DNA from: Brassica napus | Lineage: Eukaryota; Streptophyta; Magnoliopsida; Brassicales; Brassicaceae | DNA: 64,000 bases | Assembly (NCBI RefSeq): GCF_020379485.1 | Contig: NW_026015107.1 | Location: 124,001-188,000, forward strand | Reading direction: 5' to 3' | In this document: positions 42,406-53,600 of the stretch, piece after piece | How positions within the stretch are numbered: the first letter of the stretch is position 1 | How the letters are laid out: each line of letters starts with the position of its first letter | Program-made: the position numbers and the translations under genes | Notes under the pieces: model-generated | Database searches by the model: none | Told to the model about the DNA's origin: nothing | Seen by the model: only the letters and a program-made list of their open reading frames with translations

Positions 42406-43896
42406 TCAATTATTGGATTGTGCTAGTTGCATTATGTCTTCTAAGAGGGAAGTGATATTGGAATGAGAAGAGCCTCCTTCTTCCACAGCCTTGTGAGCTA
42501 ACTCTCCAAGCTCTTTGGCTCTTCTTCTTCTCTCCTTTGCATCATCACTCTCACCCATTAACTCTTCAACTGCCTTCTTCACTCCTTCTTTATCCACCAA
42601 CACTCCTATCTTCTCTTCCTCTCCCCATTTCATAGGCTGCTCAACCCCGGCTTTCACACCGGCCTTTAGTACCTGCACAACTAGTTTCTCATTGCAGAAT
42701 TGGTCTGCAAATAGAGGCCATGTGAGGAGTGGGAGACCAGAGGTTATCCCCTCAAGAGTTGAGTTCCATCCACAATGTGTCAAGAATCCCCCAACAGAAG
42801 AATGTGAAAGGATAAGCACTTGAGGTGCCCATCCTTTTATGAGAAGCCCTCTCTCTTTCACCCTTTCTTCAAAGCCGCTCTCTAGGATCCACTCAGCAAG
42901 CTCATTATACTTTTCCCAACCTCTTATGACCCAAATGAAAGGTCTTTGGGATTCTTCTAAGCCTAGGCCAAGCTCCTTGAGCTGAGACAGAGGAAGATTA
43001 CAGATACTTCCAAGGCAAACATATAGCACCGACCCTTCTTCTCTAGCATCAAGCCATTTAAAACATTCATCTTGACCAATGACCGCTTTGTTTCCCCTCT
43101 CAGCTTTATCTTCTCCTATCTTGTTGCACAAGGAAACAGGTCCAATGGACCATGCTTTACCTGACCTTGCCTCCTTGTAGCCCTTGACATAAGCAGGCTC
43201 CAGCTCTTGAAATGTGTTGACCACCACTCCATAGGATGTCTTGTCCGCTTCTTTAATCTCATCCAAGAACTCCTTCCAGTCTCCAGGAACATATGTTTCC
43301 ACAGGAACCTGAGGTCTTGTGAATTCAACTCTATCAGGAAAATAAGGAACAGTGAAGTACTCTTCGTCTGACTCCAAATTCTCCAAGATCTCAAGATTTT
43401 CGCGTAAAACATGCATACACAGAAGACAAAAGCAACACATGCCATGGAAGAGGATCTTTGGTATATTGAACGTCTTGGCGAGTTTGCTTGTATAAAACAA
43501 ACACATGTCAGAGATTAAGCAGCTTGGCCTAGGGCTCATCTCTTCCATGAGCTTCTGGACCGGTTCTTCGAGCATGTTAACCGCTTTAAAGAAAGGTATC
43601 ATCAGCTCCATGGAGTCGAGCATGTCGATATTCTCTTTTCCCTCTGGCATGCCAGCTTCTTGAGATGGGAACTTCACATGCACTACTTTGATGGGCAAGC
43701 CAGAGTCAATGGCACGGCTTAGAACATTCTTGAACCTCCCTGCATTGTAAGGCGTTGTGACAATGGTTATGGTCACGCCGCGCTGAGCCAAGAGCCTTGC
43801 GATATCCACCATGGGAATCATGTGGCCTTGAGCCATGAAAGGAAAGAGAACAAAGTGAAGAGGAGGACAAGATTTTTGAGCTGTTTCGGAACCCAT
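42406..43896 (-). CDS. UGT73C: UDP-glucosyltransferase UGT73C (C5/C6-like), 496 aa
   Basis: Intact intronless UGT, sister of the gene at 34748 ([20 protein letters not shown] against MGSETAKKSYP-). The catalytic GH, CLISDMC Asp and a PSPG box from WAPQVLILSHSSVGG to FADQ are present, and the donor is probably UDP-glucose. A Ser replaces Pro in the usual SHPSVGG. The flanks are also shared with the sister gene on both sides, so the pair arose by a tandem duplication of roughly 2.3 kb or more. Differences cluster in acceptor-side loops (for example ELMIPFF for EMMIPFF, GDWKEFLDEIKEAD for REWKEFLDGTKEAD), so the substrate range could differ slightly. A TATATAA box lies at about 43957-43963 and an as-1-like element at 44005-44024. 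Confidence 0.93.
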   Translation of the reverse strand: MGSETAQKSCPPLHFVLFPFMAQGHMIPMVDIARLLAQRGVTITIVTTPYNAGRFKNVLSRAIDSGLPIKVVHVKFPSQEAGMPEGKENIDMLDSMELMIPFFKAVNMLEEPVQKLMEEMSPRPSCLISDMCLFYTSKLAKTFNIPKILFHGMCCFCLLCMHVLRENLEILENLESDEEYFTVPYFPDRVEFTRPQVPVETYVPGDWKEFLDEIKEADKTSYGVVVNTFQELEPAYVKGYKEARSGKAWSIGPVSLCNKIGEDKAERGNKAVIGQDECFKWLDAREEGSVLYVCLGSICNLPLSQLKELGLGLEESQRPFIWVIRGWEKYNELAEWILESGFEERVKERGLLIKGWAPQVLILSHSSVGGFLTHCGWNSTLEGITSGLPLLTWPLFADQFCNEKLVVQVLKAGVKAGVEQPMKWGEEEKIGVLVDKEGVKKAVEELMGESDDAKERRRRAKELGELAHKAVEEGGSSHSNITSLLEDIMQLAQSNN

Positions 43897-44004
43897 GCTG
43901 ATGATTCAGCTAAAAGAGAAGTTTTGTTTTGATTCTTGATTATACTTTGTGAGGAGCTTATATAGAAACAAAGATGCGTGGAGAGCAAAAAGAAACTTAG
44001 CTGT

Positions 44005-44024
44005 AGACGTAAGAGATGACGTAA
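44005..44024. promoter_or_regulatory. as-1-like double TGACG element
   Basis: AGACGTAAGAGATGACGTAA as read on the plus strand, 109 bases upstream of the UGT start. It is close to the canonical as-1 core (TGACGTAAGGGATGACG): the first T is A and one G of the spacer differs. The sister gene has the same element at the same distance. Confidence 0.7.
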
Positions 44025-44814
44025 AACAGATTTTACTTGCCGAACACATCCAACCAAGTCCACACAGATTGATGTTACTACAAGACATTCTTAGCCAATC
44101 CATAGTTTGTCTGTTTGTGACCCTATCTTGCATCCTCTATTGTCTTCCCCTTAGACACAAAAGCAAAAACTTGGAGGCTCGCTAGCCACATCTACTGCAA
44201 CTTTTATGAATTGCTGCAATAAAGGCAGTATATTGATTTGTGTTTGAAACTTTAAAGATTGATTAAAGTCTAATATAAAGCCGTAGTAAGAAGATAAATA
44301 CAACTTTGGACTCTTCTCAAGACAGCTATATGTACCAAGAAGCCTCAAAAATCACAATCAACAAAAGAGGAGCAAGAGGTCCAGAAGCATACAACACTTT
44401 TCGTGTGTATGTTTCTTTCCTGAGTTCGGTAATTTAGATTACCACACTAGTCACAGTTTCCTTCTAAGATAAAAAAAAAAACATAAATCACTTTACGACT
44501 CCAAAACTTTTTGGCAGGAACCGTTTTGAACCTCTTTGACGAGGAATAGTAAAGATTCTCTAATAAAAGCTTGAAGAACATTGGATGAAACTTTAAGAAT
44601 ATTATTCTTAAAAAAACAGTAATTCAAACCAATGATTTGATAGCATATAGATTTTTTTCTGTAACAATATTCAAAGGAGATAATCCTCTCTATACACACA
44701 CCATATTCAACTTTGCTCAGATCATATATCTTTATCTGCCTGTAATAAGTTCCGCAATTCCAAAACTCTAGCCGTAGAAGAACCTTGACAAGTACATAAC
44801 CAAACCAGTTGTGC
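44025..44814. other. Spacer upstream of the UGT and downstream of the 126-aa gene
   Basis: The left half matches the flank at 36365-36790. No gene is seen. The part next to 44815 is probably 3' UTR. Confidence 0.5.
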
Positions 44815-45782
44815 TTAACGGTCGATGAAGGACTTATTCATCAGGTCCACAGCATTATCCATGAACTGCAGTATCAGAGGTACAACAGAGAGAATCAATT
44901 GTTAAATCAACATGAATGAATAATCTTAAAAGTCTTACAAAACAATAAAATAAGTACAACGTGCTTATGTAACCAATGCGTTCATGCTATGTTCTGAGCA
45001 CATTTCATTACTACTTACGATAAAGAATCTTAGACCAGAAACAGTCTCAGGGTAACCCCATGGATAGTTTCAGCTTTGCCCAAAGAAACAAGCTAAACCC
45101 AAAAAGAAGATGCCAACTATGATCTTGATATAGAAAAACCAAAACTTCAAATCACACACACACTAGCCTTAAGATGTCCTCTGAGATACTGACTAATACT
45201 AGAAAAAGTGAATTACATCAAATTCAGACACAAAAGCAATAACATGTCGTGTCTTTTTTTACCTTCCCAAGCATCTTCAGCTCTTTCCCCACAGGTTCCA
45301 AGAACTTAAGATCAACTTCAACAGGCCACACCTACACAAACATCAAACAAACATGATGAAAACAACTCTTACACAAATCGAAACCTCATAAACGCAAATA
45401 AATAAAAAAGACATTTCCATAAATATAAAGCAAAGTCGTAATCAAGAGTGTAACCTTAACACCAAGAAGGCGAAGAGGCGTGACTTGACCAGGAACAACG
45501 CATTCAGGTCCTGCAGATTCAAGCACTGCTTCCATCGCCAAACCACCTCCCACCGGATTCGGATGCTGCAGAGCAATCAAAACACAATTGAGTCTCTCCA
45601 AATATATTAACAATCAATCAAAAAGGCAAAACCTTCATGACGGCAATGGCGTAATCGGTCTCTGGGCTTTGAGAGATGGAGAGAACAGGTGAGCGGCTGA
45701 TTCGAGGGACTGGCTTTACTGAGGAGACACGCCACGGTGCGTCCTCGGCGAGTGTTGCTCCTCCTCCTCCTTTCTTCGCCAT
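44815..45782 (-). CDS. Conserved plant protein of unknown function, 4 exons, 126 aa
   Basis: Exons in order of translation: 45782-45633, 45565-45455, 45331-45263, 44865-44815. They join exactly in phase with standard splice sites. The protein starts MAKKGGGGATLAEDAPWRVS, continues with SISQSPETDYAIAVMKHPNP, GPECVVPGQVTPLRLLGVK, VWPVEVDLKFLEPVGKELK, and ends DLMNKSFIDR. I see no signal peptide, membrane segment or catalytic motif. Position between UGT73C and GSL8 suggests Arabidopsis At2g36835, annotated as unknown as far as I recall. The regular exon structure and balanced composition support a functional gene. TGGGCT at about 45986 and TGGGTCA (minus strand) at about 46001 form a site II-like promoter. 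No function is proposed. Confidence 0.82.
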
Positions 45783-46416
45783 TTTTCACCTAAAGCGATT
45801 ATTTTCTTTCTGGATAGGATTAGAAAGAAAGGTTTATGTGATTGCGAAAGTGAGAAGCTTTGTGGTTAGCTTTCGGATTGTGTTCGTGTGCTTCTTGTTA
45901 AAAGAGATGCTCCATTTTTTCGGTTTCTCCTTCAATTATTTTACCCCTCATTAAGCATTTAATTACGGATCTGCCATTTTCGCTATTGGGCTTTTTAACT
46001 TGACCCATTTAGTAGAAGAGAGGAAGACAAAGGACCATTCTCAAAGACGTCTCAGCCCTATACAAATACAAAGGACTCGAACCATTAGCTTAGCTTCTTC
46101 TTTCTACCAAACCACTTTCATCTACTAAACTAACAATCAAACTCGAACCATATATTTACATATTAAATCGTAATCGTCACTATCTTACAGCATATACTCT
46201 TGCTCTGTGTCTGAGGTGAGCTGATGTTTCTCAAGTCTGAATATTTGTTTCTCTGGACCGGTTAGATATCTTCTTAGTTGATCAACACTTTGTCCACCTC
46301 ACATTCTCTGCTTCCCGCCAACTATCTTCCAGTTACAGCCTGTTAAGCACATTGTTAAGGTCTGTTTTTGCTGTGAGTTTGAATGGTGTGATTGGATTGA
46401 GTTATACACCGAGAAG
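45783..46416. other. Promoter region of the 126-aa gene and leader of a short-frame transcript
   Basis: Site II-like motifs near 45986-46005. To the right, composition resembles a 5' leader with a possible TATA-like TATACAAATA near 46059. No long frame. Confidence 0.4.
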
Positions 46417-46551
46417 ATGTTCTTCGGGGCAAGTGCAATGTGGTGGAAGACTTGTGGCCATCCTTTTCGTGATAAAACTCCACATGGTTTCAGTATCTGG
46501 TCCTTGATTCATCATTACCACTCTCAAAGATTGTTCAAGCTCTGCTCTTAA
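46417..46551 (+). CDS. Possible small protein, 44 aa
   Basis: The frame reads MFFGASAMWWKTCGHPFRDK, then TPHGFSIWSLIHHYHSQRLF and KLCS. It is rich in Trp, His and Cys, which is unusual for random AT-rich DNA, and its base composition is higher in GC than the flanks. The stop lies nine bases before a Helitron end (46560), so the element may have inserted in the 3' part of this transcript. No family is recognised. It could equally be a chance frame in a non-coding transcript. Confidence 0.3.
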   Translation: MFFGASAMWWKTCGHPFRDKTPHGFSIWSLIHHYHSQRLFKLCS

Positions 46552-46559
46552 ACAAGTAA

Positions 46560-47176
46560 CTAGATTTTGACCTTCGCTTTCAAAGCGCGGAATTATTTCT
46601 TTTTAAAATTTCATTTAAATTAATAAATATTTGTCTAATCTATATTTTAATAGATTTAATATTTGTTTATAGTAATTTTTTTTATAATCTTGTCTTCTTT
46701 ATTTTTTATTATATAATAATAAATTTGTGTACTAATTATTTAGTTAAAAGATTTTAAAATGGTAAACTTCTACTCAATAAATTTAATCATATTGTGATTA
46801 TATTTGCTAAGGTTATTTATTTACAATTTTAACTTATTAATTAAATATTATATGAAAAATGTAATAGACATTACGTTTTTCATTCTGCATACCTTTAAAT
46901 AATGCATAAATTTTAAATTATAATTACACAAATATTAAATAATAATATATATTTAAATTGACTTATAATTATTTTTTTTTAAAAAACACTGTTGGGCTTC
47001 TTTGACTTTAAGTTTTTAAATTATTGGGTTGTTTTGTTTAGTTGGATAGAAGCAATGTTGGGCTTTTAATTTCTGAAAATCATTAAAAACAATTAAAAAA
47101 TTAATGGAAATTTTTGTATTTAATTTGAAAAATCAGGGGCATAGTCCTAAGAAGGATTCTGCTTTAATAGTATAGA
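46560..47176 (-). mobile_element. Short Helitron, 617 bp
   Basis: On the minus strand it begins TCTATACTATTAAAGCAGAA at 47176 (preceded by A) and ends in CTAG at 46560 (followed by T). A subterminal hairpin (CCGCGCTTT GA AAGCGAAGG, imperfect) lies about 10 bases from the 3' end. The interior is AT-rich and non-coding. It is the same superfamily as the element at 14361-16496, with a different body. Confidence 0.85.
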
Positions 47177-47606
47177 TCAATGCATCTTCCTTGCTTTGAG
47201 TCGAGGATCTCCCAACAATCGGATTGCAAAATTAGCACGTCCATCTCACAGATATGAGAAAACCATATGCACAAACCTGAATGTTGAAATCCTTGAAGGT
47301 TCTTATAAAATCATAGACAAGGCATTTCTGATCTTTGACAAGTGATTTAAACGCGTGTGTAAGAACACGATTAAGCCAAGTAAAAGAAACCCGTTACACA
47401 AAATGAAGTAAGTCATCATCAATCAATGCATAGTCAAAGCTCAGTATCACAACATTCAAGCTAGAGAAAAAAACACACAAACAAGATTCCAAAGAGATTA
47501 AAAAAAAATCCAAAAGCGAGCTTTCAATGACGTTCTAACAAAACTCTACAAAAGCTCATTTACATTCCCAACAAATAAGTTTCTTCTACTTCCAACACTA
47601 AACCTC
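47177..47606 (-). other. 3' UTR and downstream flank of GSL8
   Basis: Non-coding. Composition next to 47607 is that of a plant 3' UTR. No other feature seen. Confidence 0.5.
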
Positions 47607-50600
47607 TCAAGTCTCAACGTTCGCTCTGTTTCCGGCAAGGATGATGGAGATCTCGAGTCCACGACTGAAGGCCTGGTTGAAGAGTAGACGAGACTGGAAC
47701 GTCGAGATGAACGGGAACCAGGAGAGGAGAGCAATGGGAGCAAAGATGAGCATCCCCATCGCAGCATCATAAATACGTCCAAACTCGCGGACCGTTTCCC
47801 ACAACCCAAACAGCTTGATCAACCGCTTCCACGTGATGGCTAAAGACAGTATGGCCCAACCTGTCGGGATGAAGCCGAGTACACATGCAAACATGTCTGG
47901 AATGGATAGATCTGTCAACGCAATTGCTAAAGCGATGAGGGCGATGACTACGAGAGAAACCACTCCCTGAAGGAAACGCAGAGCCAGCAGGATGTTGCTG
48001 GACTTCCTGGGGCTATACCAGAATAGCTGAAGAGACAATGATACAAATGTTAGCGGATGAGTAGGAAAATATAAAATCAAATCTGGAGATGGAAAGATAC
48101 AATCGAAAATCTTAGCACATACCTTAAACAGGAGCACAACTGCAACCAACACTATCCAGGAGTAGCCATATAACTGCAAAGCAAAAAAGCAAAATTAACT
48201 TTCTTGCAATAATAGTAAGGGGTATTGCATAACAATTTGCAAATACTCGATTAAAGTGAATTAAATACAAGCGAATCAAAAGTCAGCTTTACCGCAAGTG
48301 AGGTGTCTTTCGCAGTGAGATTGAGCTTGTACACGACGCCATACTGAAACATGAAGAACCTCAAGCTCAAAATGGTCTCCAGAATCCGTCCTCTTAATGT
48401 TTGGATATGCATCTGTGAAGGAACCCATGATATTTACAGAAACTTAAGTGAGGTATAGAGTACAATAGCAAATACCCTAAAGCAGAAAAAATATTGAACA
48501 AACCTGTTCTTCCTCCCACCACGACTCCCAACTGAGCTCTCCCTTTACTCCTACTCCACCTTTGTACATCAGCCAACTGACCCAATTATCGAAATCCTCA
48601 ACGGTCCTAACTCAAGCAGGTGAAATTAAATGTCAATATTGAACACAATTTAAGATGTGGCACCACAGGTAATCAAGTGAATACGAAATGAAATGAAGAC
48701 CAAACAATAGGAATTATACTTACTTTTGCCATTCGAATCCAGATGGGTTGAAGATGTACGGTGCAAACAGCCAGGAGATTACCAGGAACCAACTGCTGAT
48801 AGTAAGCAGAACGAACGAGACAGCACCTCCATCCGTATACCCGTAGGCAATGTAGACAATCAGCAGTAGAGCTACTTCAAAACTGGATAGAGAAAGAGGT
48901 TAACATCAGTCAGTTCACATTGTAACTGATACTGAACTTTGGAAGCTCTTATTACCATTGTGAACATCAAAGAGCATGCCAGAGGACTTACGCTTTCACA
49001 AAATGACTTCTGGAATAGAGTCTGTAATTATCCGCAAACTTGATGTGCTGAACCACAAAGCCTCTGCCAGTAGCTCGATACTGTTGTTAAAACAAAAAAA
49101 AAATGAACACGCGTTTGGAAAAGTTAACAAGCAGAAAGAAGTAAATGTTTATTTTCATGTATACAAGGAAAAATACCTTTGCACCACCATGAAGGATAGT
49201 ACGTCCAAAGTAATGAGTCCTTGTCCCAAGTGAAAATGTGAAAAAGACCGAGCACAGCTGAAATTGCATCGTAATAAAGCTGAAAATAGCCTGTGACATG
49301 AAAAACATTACGCTTCATGAGACTTCAGTTGAAGAGCACGCATTCTGAAAGCTATTTCTGTTTTGTAAGCAAAACAAAACATAGAGAATTGGTCGACCAA
49401 CCTTCAGTAACCCAAGTTCAAGTATGAAACCCATAACCATAGGAACCGCAGTAAAGACTCCAATCTGGACCAAAAACTGTGCATTGAGCGCAGCATCCAG
49501 TGCAGTGTTACCAGAGAGTTTGGCTACTCTTGAGATTGCACGATCAGAACCCGAAAAGGCCTGAAAAGACCAAAAAGTATATCATCTCGAATGAAGTATG
49601 TCAAAAGCTTCATGACTATAAGAAGTGACTTAACAAATAAAAGAAACACACAAAAGTGAAATCAGTGCACAGATGCTTTCAATTCTCAAAAGGTGGTAGG
49701 CCAAGTACTATGGAGTACCCCACATGTACTAAAGCTTACTACATAGACCAGTACGCTCTATAGAGGACAACAAACAAAAATAACAGTATCGATACTAAAA
49801 ATTGCAGAAAACAAAGATGTTTTAAGAGATTAAGCATTCGCCACTCTCCACATTGGAGAGAGCAATTACTACTCTCATTTCATAATGAAGAAAAAGGCTC
49901 TATGACATACCAGATACACTCTTCCGTAGAGAAACACGTACACAGTAAGGACGGTCATCTGCATCAAAGAGAAAGGTTTTACTACATGTGATAATGAAGG
50001 AAACAGAAGTATAGAACGCTAGAGAAGGAAAGTACCATTGTGCAGACATAGAACCCAACCGTTGTGAAGTAGAACGACATCATCCTAAAGAAATCAAACA
50101 GCTGCCCAATCCTGTAGACATCCCTACTAAGAACTTGTTCTCCATTTCCACCCGCCACCTTCCCTTCAAATAGGGCAATCTGGTTGAGTCCTACATCTCT
50201 TCCTTTACCAACCTACATGAAAGAAGATGTATATAGATCACGTTTTCAGATCTACGGGAGATACTAGTAAAGTAAAAATGTATCAAGTGTAAAAAGTCGT
50301 TGACCTGAATGTACTCATGGTGGGTGATATTTCCCTGCCTGAGTGTCGAGTTAAATCCTACGAAATATTACAGAGTTGAGCTCAGTCAGAAATGGTAACA
50401 CCGAGTGTATTACAAACAGTTTGCACACACGTTCAAAATATTACAGTAACGACTCAACATTTATGTAATGAATAAACCTATATACAACGCATACCAGCAT
50501 ATATATCTTCACTGATGTTAATAACACGGGATGCTTTGCTGATCCCACCGCGAGTTATATGAAATACTCTATCGAACACATCTGGATGCCCATAGTGCAT

Positions 50601-53600
50601 TCGAACTCTGCAAAAGATTAGTTTTGCACAGATTAAAACTAAGCTGTCACTAAAAAGTGGAAATAGATTGAATTAAAACAATCCAGTAAACCGGAAACAA
50701 GTAATAAAATCACGTTAAAACCGGAATCAAGTAATGGAAACAGATGAGAAGAATGCTATAACAAGTACAAGCTACACAACAAAAGATTTAAAATGAAATA
50801 TGTTCCTATTGGGCAAGTTAAAAGTCTGAAGCGAGTATACTCACTTAAGTGGATATGCTAAGACACGTTGACCCAGAGTCACAAAACTGGTTTCTTGATT
50901 GGACATAAACCACGCCAATGATGAAACACTGCAATATAAATTTAACATCAGTGTAAAGGAGATAAACAATAAAATATTAAACATAACAACTAATTTATCA
51001 AGGAGACGACTCCAAACCTTCCCGTGAAAACATGCTCTCTAACGCCCAAAATGGTAGGACGTCGAATTCCATGCTTTCCATGAAACTCTTCAAGTAGATT
51101 TCTCATTTTGATTGCCTCCTCGAGATAATTGTCCTGAAGACAAAAATAGGAATATAGTGGATCAGCGAAAAGTGCTACAATATGAACGACGCCAGCATAT
51201 TGCTGCTACTTAATTTTACCAATCCTTGTTATATGGGAGAAGAAAAGTGACAATTGGCCACGTAATGATGGCCAAAAGCGGAACTTAGGAATCTAAGACA
51301 ATGAATATCCTAGCATGTACGACAGGTTTAGCTTAATGCCAATACGACTCTCTCACTCAAACACACAACTTTTACAACGCTAAATTTTCATATTGCTAAT
51401 GCAATGACAGATAAATGATGAATAACCTGATTCATATCTATGGTCTGGATGGCTTCTCCACGAGTGAAAACGATCGCATGATTTTGATTCTCAGGCTTTC
51501 CTTCCCCAAGTTTAGGATCTCCGGGAAGTTTAATTGAATAAATTTCCTGTAGAAAAAGTGAGACTTATTGTATGCTGTATATCATTACCCAGATCAGGAA
51601 AATAAGCACTATTGGACCAAAATCACTATTGGTTTTTCGTGCATTTCAACATCTAAAACCATCTTTCCAAATTAACCACTGCAAGCCTCGACAGAAATAT
51701 CATGTACCTGATCTTTTCCGTGAATGTCAGCTTTTACTAACTTAGAATAGAATTCCTTTTTCCCTTCAACACCAACATCCTCTGAGTGTATGAAAGCGAC
51801 TCGAAGTGCCTCAAATCTAGTTGTGACAGTAAATATGGATTAATAGAATTTCTGTAAGATGATATCACTAAAAGATGTTCCATTGAAGACTGAATATAAA
51901 GATAGCAACTGTATCAAACTCATATATTCACTCATACATAAGAAAAAAAAATGATTGCAGGTAAAATAGAAAATCTGCAAGGTTCCAGGTCAATCTAGTA
52001 TCTCGGCAACCAAAGAACAATCAACAGAAAATGGGACGAATTGAAAAAACTATTTAGCCGTTCCTATAAGACATTGCACTTTATGACAAAACGAATGATT
52101 ATAGCCTCAAAATTTATAAACAAATATAAATGATTGGCGGGAAAAAAATAACTCATACCTTTGCAACAAAAGTGCGATATCAGTAGCCTCTGGTTTCTTT
52201 TGCTGTTTCTGTTGCCCATAAATTTGACATGACACAACATATGTAAATTTCAGGTCTGCTTGAGCTCGTGCTTCAGGTGATGCTTCAAACCCTCGTGGCA
52301 TGTTGGTCAGAGAAAAATCATCCACTGTAGAAAAAAAAAGTTGCTGTTACAGAACATGCCTTTCCCATGAAGGTAAAACTGCAACAAAAGTTAGAAATCA
52401 AGTACCTCCCAAGCCTCGTCTTTCTAAGAAACTCTGGAGCATCAACGCCCTTCGGTAATACATCATTCCTCGCACTTTATGTCCAGACAAACAAATTTGA
52501 ATCAGGCATTCAAGCGTGAAACACCAAATTTTCACATTAAAACCCAAACGTAATGAGCGTAATTCTATTTGCGAAACTATATTTGGAGTGATGATTAGCA
52601 TAGATAGTATCTAACCTGTCCTTGCTAAAGTCTGGCCTCGAAAAGACACCCAAAATCGAAGCTCCAAAGCATCAGTTGCACTTTCTTGAAGATCTGCGTC
52701 CCCTGTTGAGTCAGACCTACCAATCCTCTCCAAAAAATTCTCCCATTCATCTATATCCAGAAACAAGAGATCTCAGCTAAAGACTATGGACTAAGAAACG
52801 ACCTAACACGCCCAGAAGTAGTATCTATTTACCAGGAAATATCTTCTGAAGATAAAAGAGAGTAGATATCCCATCTTCATTCTCACTTCGCAGTTCTGAG
52901 GAACTATAGATAACTGTCTCACTGTAGTATGGGGTGAAGACACTGTTCACAGAAACAATTTAAGAAAGCTATATTAATCTATTGGAAACAAAACAAAAGA
53001 GGCTAAAATGTAAGGCAAGTGCTACCATACATACCTAAACGGTACCATTTCAGCAACGGGCTTTGCTTGGGGCATATCCATAAATAAAGAATTTGTAAAA
53101 AACTCCAATCTTCTCCTAGCTTCAAGATTTTTTGGGACATTAGCAGCAGCATCCTTCACAGTAAGAAGAAGGTGTAGCCGCTTGACCTGCTCTATCTGCA
53201 AATATACAAAATAATATTATTGCATAAGACCACAAAATCAGTATTTGGAATGAATTTCCGTCTTGCTTCTTCTCGAGGGGCTTACAATTTCTGGATCTCT
53301 AGGCCACTCAATATTAGAAAAGAGACTCCCCTCGTTTCTAGCCCGTGCTAGAATATTCCATGTATCGAGCTGATCCCTGGATGCATACATAAGTGAAACC
53401 GTAAGATATTTTCTTCAGGACGGTTTCCAATACAGGTTGATATTTGTGTGAGCAAGTAATCGTTCCAATATACCTCAAATTCTCTGCAAGAAGGTCATGC
53501 GTGACCACCTCGTAAAAATCAAACATAGCTTTTGCCGCACCTTTTGCAAGAGCTGGAGTTTCGTTTCGAATCTGGGACATGTCATTTATTCCATAGAGAA

